NCBI GenBank assembly: GCA_023954075.1
Contig: JAMLIV010000012.1
Coordinates: 1-64,000, forward strand
DNA from: Lysobacteraceae bacterium
Lineage (GTDB): Bacteria > Pseudomonadota > Gammaproteobacteria > Xanthomonadales > Xanthomonadaceae
DNA: 64,000 nt
Direction: 5' to 3'
The position numbers and the translations under genes were made by a program. The notes beneath the pieces are model-generated. The model ran no database searches. It saw only the letters and a list, made by a program, of their open reading frames with translations, and had not been told where the DNA came from. This document shows positions 57,165-64,000 of the stretch, piece after piece (position 1 is the stretch's first letter; every line of letters starts with the position of its first letter).

Positions 57165-59992
57165 CAGGCACGCCTCCCGCGCGAGTGCGCCGGGTCCGGG
57201 CGGCGGATCGTGGCGCGCCAGCTCTCGCGCGTGAGCGAGGGGCGCACGCCGCCGATGGTCGACAGGATCAGCATCGATGCGCCGAACACGACCAGGTACA
57301 CGCCCAGGTCGAAGCCCATCGCACTGGTCAGCGGCACGGGACCGATCAGCGGCAGCGACGGCGCGACATGGGCGCTGGTCAGGAAGGGAAGGCCCCGCAG
57401 CAGAGGTGCCAGTGCGGTCGCCGTGGCGATCAGCAGGCCTGCGCCGATGCAGCGCACGTAGTCGATGTGGAACTGCCGTTCGAAGGTCGTCATGCCCTGG
57501 ATCAGGTATTGCAGCAGCACCGGGATCACCAGTACCAGCCCGGCGATGAAGCCACCGCCGGGCGCGTCATGCCCGCGCAGGAACAGGTAGATCGACACGG
57601 TCAGCGCGAGCGGGAACATGATCTGGCTCAGGTCCGCCGCCATCGGCAGCGACATCGGTGCCTCTTCGACCTTTTCCTCGGGGGCCAGGCGCGTGCGCTT
57701 GAGCAGGGCGTGGACGATGAGCGCCGCGATGGCGAACACGGTGATTTCGCCGAAGGTGTCGAAGCCGCGGAAATCCACCAGGATCACGTTGACGACATTG
57801 TGGCCGTGTCCTTCGGGCAGGGCGCGCGCCAGCATCTCGCCGGCCATGGTCCGGCTTGGCCGCCCGAGCATGGCCCATGCCAGGCTGGCGGTGCCCAGCC
57901 CCGCCGCCAGCGCGATGGCGATATCGCGCCAGCGCCGCGCCGGCGAGGGACCGGCGAGCGACTCCTTGGGCAGGTAGTTGAGCGCCAGCAGCATCAGGGC
58001 GAGAGTCACCATTTCCACCATGATCTGGGTGAGCGCGAGATCGGGTGCCGAGAAGTAAACGAATACCAGGCTCACCATCAGGCCCACCGAGCCGAGCAGG
58101 ATCACCGCGATCAGCCGCTGGCGGAAGTTCGCCAGCGTGGCCAGGGTTCCGGTCACCAGGATCAGCCACGCAATCCACCCCAGCAGCGGCAGGGACGCGA
58201 AGCTTTCGCGCGTCGGTAGTACCGGCATCAGGCCCGAGGCCGCCATCGGCGCGGCCCCCAGGATCAGCGCGACGAACACCAGCAGGAACAGGCTGCGCTG
58301 CACGCTGCCGTTGGCGATGGCGCGGGTGAAGCGGTCGCCGAACGCGAACAAGCGTTCGACGTTGAGCTGGAAAAGGCGACGCCCGAGCGACTCGCGCACG
58401 ATCGCATGCAGGTCGAGCAGGCGGTTGAGCCCGAAGTAGAGCGCCACGCCGCCGACCAGCCCGATCAGGCTCATGAAGAAGGGCCGGTTGAATCCGTGCC
58501 AGACTGCCAGGCTGTAGCCGGGCACGCTGTCGCCCAGCACCGCGAATGCCGCCGACTTGAGCAGTGGTCCCACGGTCCATGCCGGTGCCATGCCCACCGC
58601 CAGGCAGGCCACCACCAGCACCTCCACCGGCAGCTTCATCCAGCGCGGTGATTCGTGCGGCGCTTCCTCCAGCGCGCGCGGCCCCCGGCCGAAGAAGGTC
58701 TCGTGCACGAAGCGCAGGCTGTAGGCCACGCCCAGCATCGCCGCCAGCACCGCTGCGGCGGTCATCAGGTCGCGCATGGTGTCGTTGGCGCTGATGTCGA
58801 GCGCCTGGGCGAAGAACATTTCCTTGCTCAGGAAGCCGTTGAGCAGAGGCACCCCCGCCATCGCCAGCGAGGCGATGATCGCCAGCGTGCTGGTGACGGG
58901 CATGAAACGCCGCAGGTTCCCCAGCCGGCGCATGTCGCGCGTGCCGGTTTCGTGGTCGATGATGCCCGCCGCCATGAACAGCGAAGCCTTGAAGGTGGCG
59001 TGATTGAGGATGTGGAACAGGCCGGCGACCAGCGCCATCGGCGAGGACAGGCCGAACAGCAGGGTGATGAGGCCCAGGTGCGAGATCGTCGAGTAGGCGA
59101 GCAGGCCCTTGATGTCATGCTGGAAAATCGCGTACCAGGCTCCCAGCAGCAGGGTCAGCGCACCGATGCCGCTGACGATGTAGAAGAACATGTCGGTGCC
59201 GGCCAGCACCGGGTGCAGGCGCGCCAGCAGGAAGACGCCGGCCTTCACCATGGTGGCCGAGTGCAGGTAGGCGGAGACCGGCGTGGGCGCGGCCATCGCG
59301 TGCGGCAGCCAGAAGTGGAACGGGAACTGCGCGCTCTTGGTGAATGCGCCCAGCAGCACCAGTCCGAGGATCCAGGGGTAGTTCGCGCTGGCGCGGATCG
59401 CATCGCCTGCCGCCAGCACCACGTCCAGATCGAAGCTGCCCACTTCGCGCCCGATCAGCAGCACGCCGGCCAGCAGCGCGAAGCCGCCGCCGCCGGTGAT
59501 CGCCAGCGCCATCTTCGCGCCTTCCCGCGCATCCTCGCGCTGCGACCAGTAGCCGATGAGGAGGAACGAACTGATGCTGGTCATCTCCCAGAACACCACC
59601 ATCACCAGCAGGTTGCCCGACATCACCAGTCCCAGCATGGAGCCCATGAAGAGCAGCAGGAAGGCGAAGAAGCGCGGTGCGCTGTCCTCCTCGTCGAGGT
59701 AGTAGCGCGCGTACATCACCACCAGCGCACCGATCCCCAGCACCATCAGCGTGAACATCCATGCCAGCCCGTCCAGGCGCAGGCTCAGCAGGAGACCCAC
59801 CTGCGGTGCCCAGGCCAGGGTGGCGGTGGGTACATCGCCATCCAGTATCGTGGGGCGCAGCGGCAGCAGCATGGCGATGGCGAGCAGCGGGGCGAGGCCG
59901 GCCAGCCAGCCGATGACCCGCCGCGAGGCGCGGTGGGACAGCGCGACCAGTACCGCGGCGAGGAAGGGCGTGGCAAGGGCCAGGAACAGCAT
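57164..59992 (-). CDS. mrpA: Mrp Na+/H+ antiporter fused subunits A and B
   Basis: The large subunit of a monovalent-cation/proton antiporter that supports Na+ and pH homeostasis. In 942 residues, an NuoL-like part (about 1-500; FFAFLLLFMGSMLGLVMSGN, FHFWLPHAMAAPTPVSAYLH-SATMVKAG) is followed by the NuoJ-like MrpA C-terminal part (ALTQIMVEMVTLALMLLALN). From about 790 onward the MrpB domain begins (LFLRGHDAPGGGFIAGLVLV). Fusion of A and B is usual for group 2 (Pha-type) systems. GGAG lies six bases before the ATG at 59992. The operon runs AB-C-D-E-F-G. Confidence 0.95.
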   Translation of the reverse strand: MLFLALATPFLAAVLVALSHRASRRVIGWLAGLAPLLAIAMLLPLRPTILDGDVPTATLAWAPQVGLLLSLRLDGLAWMFTLMVLGIGALVVMYARYYLDEEDSAPRFFAFLLLFMGSMLGLVMSGNLLVMVVFWEMTSISSFLLIGYWSQREDAREGAKMALAITGGGGFALLAGVLLIGREVGSFDLDVVLAAGDAIRASANYPWILGLVLLGAFTKSAQFPFHFWLPHAMAAPTPVSAYLHSATMVKAGVFLLARLHPVLAGTDMFFYIVSGIGALTLLLGAWYAIFQHDIKGLLAYSTISHLGLITLLFGLSSPMALVAGLFHILNHATFKASLFMAAGIIDHETGTRDMRRLGNLRRFMPVTSTLAIIASLAMAGVPLLNGFLSKEMFFAQALDISANDTMRDLMTAAAVLAAMLGVAYSLRFVHETFFGRGPRALEEAPHESPRWMKLPVEVLVVACLAVGMAPAWTVGPLLKSAAFAVLGDSVPGYSLAVWHGFNRPFFMSLIGLVGGVALYFGLNRLLDLHAIVRESLGRRLFQLNVERLFAFGDRFTRAIANGSVQRSLFLLVFVALILGAAPMAASGLMPVLPTRESFASLPLLGWIAWLILVTGTLATLANFRQRLIAVILLGSVGLMVSLVFVYFSAPDLALTQIMVEMVTLALMLLALNYLPKESLAGPSPARRWRDIAIALAAGLGTASLAWAMLGRPSRTMAGEMLARALPEGHGHNVVNVILVDFRGFDTFGEITVFAIAALIVHALLKRTRLAPEEKVEEAPMSLPMAADLSQIMFPLALTVSIYLFLRGHDAPGGGFIAGLVLVIPVLLQYLIQGMTTFERQFHIDYVRCIGAGLLIATATALAPLLRGLPFLTSAHVAPSLPLIGPVPLTSAMGFDLGVYLVVFGASMLILSTIGGVRPSLTRESWRATIRRPDPAHSRGRRA

Positions 59993-60094
59993 CAGGCGCT
60001 CCGGATCGCGGGTCGGGCACGGCACCAGCCTCGCCGCGGCGCGGCGTCCACGGTGCCGCGCGCCGGGCAGGCGAGCGGCCGTCCGGCGCTGGCC

Positions 60095-60772
60095 TCAGAC
60101 CCGGGCATCGGGGTTCGGCGTGGCGAGGCGGGCCTCCAGTACGGCGATGCGCGCCTCGAGCGCTTCGATCCGCCCGAGCAGTCCGGTCGGTGCGCCGGCG
60201 GACGAAGGCCGCGCGGCGGCCGCGACCGCCTCCATATCCACCGGACCGCACAAGAGGTGCGTCCAGCGGTCTTCACGCTGGCCCGCGGTACGCGGCAGCA
60301 GGGTCGCCAGCACCGGGTTGCGCTGGGCGAGGCGTTCGAGCGCATGGCGCACTTCGTCCACCGTGGCAAAGCGGCCGATCCGCTCGCTGCGGGTGAATAT
60401 CTCGTTGAGGGTCTGCGGGCCGCGCAGCATCAGCATGCACAGCACGGCCTGCTGCTGGCTCGTGACGCCATAGGCCTGTGTGAAGCGATGCTCCCAGCGC
60501 TGCGCGCGCGCAGCGTGCTGGCTGCGCACCATCTGGCGCGTTTCGAGCTGGCGCAGTGCGTGGCCAACCTCGCCTGAAGACAGGTCCATCAGCGGATCGC
60601 GGCTGGTTTTCTGGTTGCAGGCCAGGGTCAGCGCGTTCTCTGTCAGCGGATACTGGTCCGGCGTGGTGGCTTCCTTTTCGATCAGGGAGCCGAGGACGCG
60701 GGCCTCGATCGGAGAGAGACGCAGGGCTTCAGGCAACGTGGCGGCATCGGCGGTAACGTCGGTGTCGTTCAT
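60095..60772 (-). CDS. YceH-family (DUF480) protein
   Basis: A 225-residue protein with two winged-helix repeats. LSPIEARVLGSLIEKEATTP and YPLTENALTLACNQKTSRDP open the first, and VTSQQQAVLCMLMLRGPQTL-NEIFTRSERIG the second. The C-terminus has a short coiled coil (LGRIEALEARIAVLEARLA). It is predicted to bind DNA, but the function is unknown. The ATG at 60772 is preferred; the 33 upstream residues are not family-like. It lies between the Mrp operon and the divergent ABC-F gene. Confidence 0.88.
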   Translation of the reverse strand: MNDTDVTADAATLPEALRLSPIEARVLGSLIEKEATTPDQYPLTENALTLACNQKTSRDPLMDLSSGEVGHALRQLETRQMVRSQHAARAQRWEHRFTQAYGVTSQQQAVLCMLMLRGPQTLNEIFTRSERIGRFATVDEVRHALERLAQRNPVLATLLPRTAGQREDRWTHLLCGPVDMEAVAAAARPSSAGAPTGLLGRIEALEARIAVLEARLATPNPDARV

Positions 60773-60943
60773 CGCGGCATTTTCGGCGGTTGCGGAGCGT
60801 GAACATAGAGCCTTCGCGTGCTGCACCGCAAGGGCGGGCGCAGGATTTCGCGCTAAAAACCGGCGGGGCAATGGCGGTCCGATCGAACCGCCGGGCTAGA
60901 ATGCGCCCCCCCTGCCCGGGCCATGTTTCCTTCGAGCCACGCC

Positions 60944-62884
60944 ATGATTTCCTTTCGCAACTTCGCGCTGCGCCGCGGCCCGCGCCTGCTGCTGTCGCAG
61001 GTGGATCTGGCCCTGCACGCCGGCTGGCGGGTGGGCGTCATCGGGCGCAACGGCTGCGGCAAGTCGAGCCTGTTCGCCGCGCTGATGGGCGAGTTGGAGG
61101 CCGATTCGGGCGCGCTTGAGCTGCCGGCGCGGCTGCGGATCGCCTCGGTCGCGCAGGAAACCCCGTCGCTGCCCGACGCCGCGCTGGACTTCGTGATCGG
61201 CGGCGACGCCGCGGTGGCGCAGGCGCTGCGCGAGGAAGCCGATGCCACCGCGCGCGAGGACTTCGAGGCCGTGGCGATCGCGCACCAGCGCCTGGGCGAT
61301 CTGGGCGGCTATGACGCCGCGGCCCGCGCCGGGCGCCTGCTGCACGGCCTGGGCTTTGCGCCGGAAACCCATGCGCGCGCCGTTTCCACGTTTTCCGGCG
61401 GCTGGCGCGTGCGGCTCAACCTGGCGCGCGCGCTGATGACGCCCAGCGACCTGCTGCTGCTCGACGAACCCACCAACCACCTGGATCTGGACGCGGTGCT
61501 GTGGCTGGAGCAGTGGCTGCTCAAGTATCCCGGCATGCTGATGCTGATCAGCCACGACCGCGAGTTCCTCGACGGGGTCGCCAGCCACATCCTGCACCTC
61601 CACGACGGCCGCGCGAAGCTCTACGCCGGCGACTACACCAGCTTCGAGCGCCAGCGCGCCGAGCAATTGCGCCAGCAGCAGATCGCGCACGACAAGGAGC
61701 AGGCCGAGCGCGCCCACCTGCAGGCCTTCATCGACCGCTTCCGCGCCAAGGCGACCAAGGCCAGGCAGGCCCAGTCGCGCATGAAGCGGCTGGAAAAGCT
61801 CGCCGGCACCGAAGCGGTGCGCGCCGAGCGCGCCCTGCACATCGCCTTCGCCGAGCCGGCAAAGCTGCCGACCTCGCTGGTGCGGCTGGCGGGCGCCGAA
61901 TGCGGGTATGGGCCTGCGGCCCGGGATTCGGGATTTGGGATTCGGGATTCGATGCAGCAAGAACTGCCGGCTCTTGCCAATCCCCAATCTCCAATCCCGA
62001 ATCCCGGGCACATAGTGCTCCATGGCGTGGACTTCGGCCTCGAATCGGGCGACCGCATCGGCCTGCTCGGGCCGAACGGGGCGGGCAAGTCGACGCTGGT
62101 GAAGTCCCTGGTGGGTGAGCTGCCGCTGCTGGCGGGCGAGCGCAGCGCGCACCCGGATCTTCGCATCGGCTACTTCGCCCAGCACACGGTGGAATCGCTG
62201 CACGCCGGCCTCAGCCCGATGGAACACCTGCGCCTGCTGGCTCCCGGCGAAGGGCAGCAGGCGTTCCGCGACTTCCTCGGGCGCTGGAACTTCGCCGGCG
62301 ACCGTGCCTTCGAACCGGTGGACGGATTTTCCGGCGGCGAGCGCGCGCGCCTGGCGCTGGCGCTGATCGCCTGGCAGCGCCCCAACCTGCTGCTGCTGGA
62401 CGAACCCACCAACCACCTCGATCTGGACATGCGCGAGGCGCTCGCCGAGGCGCTGTCGGATTTTTCCGGCGCGATCGTGCTGGTCAGCCACGACCGCCAC
62501 CTGATCGGCCTGGTGTGCGACCGCTTCTGGCGCGTGGCGAACGGGCGAGTGGAGGAGTTCGACGGCGATCTGGACGCCTATGCCGCCTGGCTGCGCAGCC
62601 GGGCCGCTGACGGCGAGGCCGCGCCGAAGGCGGTAAAAGCTCCCGCAGCGAAAGCCGCGCCGGCGCGGCGCGGGCCCGATCCCGCCATCGCGCGCCGGAT
62701 CAGGCGCATCGAATCGCGGCTGGAGGAAATCCGCGGCGCGCGCGCCGCGGTGGAGGCGGCGCTGGCCGACCCTGCCCTGTACGAGACCCACGGCGCGCAG
62801 CGCGTCGCCGAGCTCGGCTTCGAGCAGGCCAGCCTCGCGCGCGAGCAGGATGCGCTGGAAACCGAATGGCTCGATCTGGCTTGA
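60944..62884 (+). CDS. yheS: ABC-F ATPase, YheS-like, with a repeat-encoded in-frame loop
   Basis: A soluble ABC-F protein of 646 residues with two ATPase domains; such proteins act on the ribosome. Domain 1 starts MISFRNFALRRGPRLLLSQV with Walker A GRNGCGKS (about 36-43), signature FSGGWRVRL and Walker B LLLLDEPTNHLD. The linker (about 230-290) is charged and helical. Domain 2 has Walker A GPNGAGKS, signature FSGGERARL and Walker B LLLLDEPTNHLD. Residues about 326-355 (ARDSGFGIRDS...NPQSPIPNPG) are encoded by a palindromic GGGATTC repeat inserted at the start of domain 2 without breaking the frame. A C-terminal coiled coil follows. MISFRN aligns with YheS. Confidence 0.9.
   Translation: MISFRNFALRRGPRLLLSQVDLALHAGWRVGVIGRNGCGKSSLFAALMGELEADSGALELPARLRIASVAQETPSLPDAALDFVIGGDAAVAQALREEADATAREDFEAVAIAHQRLGDLGGYDAAARAGRLLHGLGFAPETHARAVSTFSGGWRVRLNLARALMTPSDLLLLDEPTNHLDLDAVLWLEQWLLKYPGMLMLISHDREFLDGVASHILHLHDGRAKLYAGDYTSFERQRAEQLRQQQIAHDKEQAERAHLQAFIDRFRAKATKARQAQSRMKRLEKLAGTEAVRAERALHIAFAEPAKLPTSLVRLAGAECGYGPAARDSGFGIRDSMQQELPALANPQSPIPNPGHIVLHGVDFGLESGDRIGLLGPNGAGKSTLVKSLVGELPLLAGERSAHPDLRIGYFAQHTVESLHAGLSPMEHLRLLAPGEGQQAFRDFLGRWNFAGDRAFEPVDGFSGGERARLALALIAWQRPNLLLLDEPTNHLDLDMREALAEALSDFSGAIVLVSHDRHLIGLVCDRFWRVANGRVEEFDGDLDAYAAWLRSRAADGEAAPKAVKAPAAKAAPARRGPDPAIARRIRRIESRLEEIRGARAAVEAALADPALYETHGAQRVAELGFEQASLAREQDALETEWLDLA
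61919..62009. repeat. Palindromic GGGATTC repeat inside the ABC-F coding region
   Basis: The left arm 61919-61950 (GCCCGGGATTCGGGATTTGG, then GATTCGGGATTC) and the right arm 61977-62009 are inverted copies. The outer 17 bases match perfectly, and the inner part is diverged. A 26-base centre separates them. The whole element is read in one frame within yheS. Confidence 0.85.
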
Positions 62885-62946
62885 TTTTCCCCGTGCCGCC
62901 CCCACGGTGGCAGATTGTTTCCCTCTTTTCCGATGCCTGCACCGAC

Positions 62947-63261
62947 ATGCCGATCTACGCCTTCCACTGCAACGCCTGCGGGCACGAGTTCGACCGCCTG
63001 CAGAAGCTCTCCGATCCGGATCCTGACGCCTGCCCGGCCTGTGGCCAAGCCGCGCCGCGCCGCCTGCTGAGCGCGCCGCAGTTCCGCCTCGCGGGCGGTG
63101 GCTGGTACGAAACCGACTTCAAGAAGGACGGCGAGAAAAAGCACAATCTCGCCGATTCGGGCGGCGCTGGCGACAAGGCCGCGGCACCCGAACCGGCCGC
63201 CAAGCCTGCCGCGGCAGCGGCCGCTCCGGCCGCACCCGCCTCCGCCTCCGCCTCCGAGTGA
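62947..63261 (+). CDS. FmdB-family zinc-ribbon protein
   Basis: A 104-residue protein. The N-terminal 40 residues form the FmdB-type zinc ribbon MPIYAFHCNACGHEFDRLQK with ligands C8, C11, C29 and C32 and the conserved RLLSAPQFRLAGGGWYETDF after it. The rest is an Ala/Pro-rich tail. FmdB proteins are putative regulators with no firm role. In many Xanthomonadales the gene precedes aspS; here a convergent LysR gene follows. Confidence 0.88.
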   Translation: MPIYAFHCNACGHEFDRLQKLSDPDPDACPACGQAAPRRLLSAPQFRLAGGGWYETDFKKDGEKKHNLADSGGAGDKAAAPEPAAKPAAAAAAPAAPASASASE

Positions 63262-63283
63262 AACCGCCTGCCGCGGGCGCGTC

Positions 63284-64000
63284 TCAGCGCAGGATCGTGT
63301 CCGGCAGCGCGCTGCAGGCGAACACCAGGAACTGCTGGAAGGCGTAGGGCACCTGCGGCAGCACATCTTCGCGCCGCGTCACCAGTCCGACTTCCATCGG
63401 CGGAACCAGATCGGCGACCATGCGGCTCTCGATGCGCCGGCCTTCCAGCGACAGCGGCCGGTAGACGATGTCCGACAGGATGGTGACGCCGAAGCCGTGC
63501 GCCACCAGGCCGCGCAGCGCCTCCAGCGTGGAGGTGCGGAAGGCGACGTTGGGCGCAAGGCCGGCGGCCTGCCAGTAGCGCATCGAGGAAGCCTCGCCCT
63601 CGTCCACCGTCAGGAGGATGTAGGGCCAGGGCGCGATGTCGGCCAGCCGGATCTGCGCCAGTGCCGCCAGCGGATGATCCTGCGCCATCCACAGCTGGCG
63701 GTGCGAGCGCGCCAGCACCTGGTGGCGCAGCGGCGAATCCGGGCGCATGTTCGAGGTGATGCACAGGCCCATGTCCAGATCGCCCTCGGCCACGCCCTTT
63801 TCGATGCTGGGCCGGTCCATGTCGATCAGATCGATCTCCACCTTGGGATAGTCGCGCCGGAAGCGGGCGAGCAGGGCCGGGAGGAAATAGCCCAGCACCG
63901 TGTACGACGCGCCCACGCGCACCACGCCCGACAGCGCCTCGCCGAAAAACAGCGGCTCGCTCAGCGCATCCTGCAGGGCGTCCAGCGCGTGGGCCACGTG
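63284..64000 (-). CDS. LysR-family regulator, effector domain (5' end outside window)
   Basis: The window holds only the C-terminal 238 residues of a LysR regulator. The co-inducer domain begins LSGVVRVGASYTVLGYFLPA, with FRRDYPKVEIDLIDMDRPSI and GEGDLDMGL-like AEGDLDMGLCITSN next. LEALRGLVAHGFGVTILSD is the hinge back into the first lobe. The helix-turn-helix lies beyond base 64000. The target genes and ligand are unknown. A GTG at 63997 is an internal codon, not the real start. Confidence 0.85.
   Translation of the reverse strand, partial: HVAHALDALQDALSEPLFFGEALSGVVRVGASYTVLGYFLPALLARFRRDYPKVEIDLIDMDRPSIEKGVAEGDLDMGLCITSNMRPDSPLRHQVLARSHRQLWMAQDHPLAALAQIRLADIAPWPYILLTVDEGEASSMRYWQAAGLAPNVAFRTSTLEALRGLVAHGFGVTILSDIVYRPLSLEGRRIESRMVADLVPPMEVGLVTRREDVLPQVPYAFQQFLVFACSALPDTILR

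Overview
The window is gene-dense, high-GC DNA with long coding shadows on the non-coding frames. It most likely comes from a gammaproteobacterium of the order Xanthomonadales (Lysobacterales). The pointers are gene order and not a database match: aroQ-accB-accC-prmA-DUF3426-fis-purH, a dcw cluster without murD, a SAM-I riboswitch in front of metX-metB, and lpxC-DUF721-M23-secA-Nudix.

Layout. 1-8360 (minus strand): aroQ, accB, accC (fatty-acid initiation), prmA, a zinc-ribbon DUF3426 protein, fis, purH and a partial MFS transporter. A four-helix-bundle ORF sits between accB and accC, and a broken PIN-domain gene lies between prmA and accC. 8559-13344: a second MFS transporter, then cutA-dsbD-tlpA (periplasmic thiol reduction) on minus. 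13358-15143: a small decayed genomic island inside a tRNA-Ile2(CAU) gene. The host tRNA is cut in its anticodon loop, its halves lie 1.7 kb apart, and a complete second tRNA-Ile2, a Phd/PIN toxin-antitoxin pair, an ISL3-type transposase remnant and an integrase remnant lie between them. 15188-28045: an AAA ATPase, a secreted lysyl-endopeptidase-like protease, SixA, YceI, a phospholipase-D lipoprotein, YkvA, a thioesterase, PlsC, YheT, YbhB and UppP. 28105-30592 (minus): metX-metB with promoter and SAM-I riboswitch. 30678-31110: RNase P RNA.

31362-48255 is the division and cell-wall cluster: mraZ promoter and operator, then mraZ-rsmH-ftsL-ftsI-murE-murF-mraY-ftsW-murG-murC-ddl-ftsQ-ftsA-ftsZ, a terminator, and lpxC. 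Almost every junction is a 4-base ATGA overlap, so translation is probably coupled. 48325-53665: DUF721, an M23 peptidase, secA and a Nudix/ThiE-like fusion. 53747-59992 (minus): arsC behind a complete Mrp-type Na+/H+ antiporter operon with A and B fused. The window closes with YceH, a YheS-like ABC-F ATPase, an FmdB-type zinc ribbon and a partial LysR regulator.

Two patterns stand out. First, the island still holds the two things a cell can least afford to lose: the only complete tRNA-Ile2 visible here and a toxin-antitoxin pair. Second, a family of GGGATTC/GGGAATC-type palindromic repeats recurs and is translated at four loci. It forms an in-frame loop in the ABC-F ATPase, both ends of the four-helix-bundle ORF, the FtsQ tail and the Nudix N-terminus.
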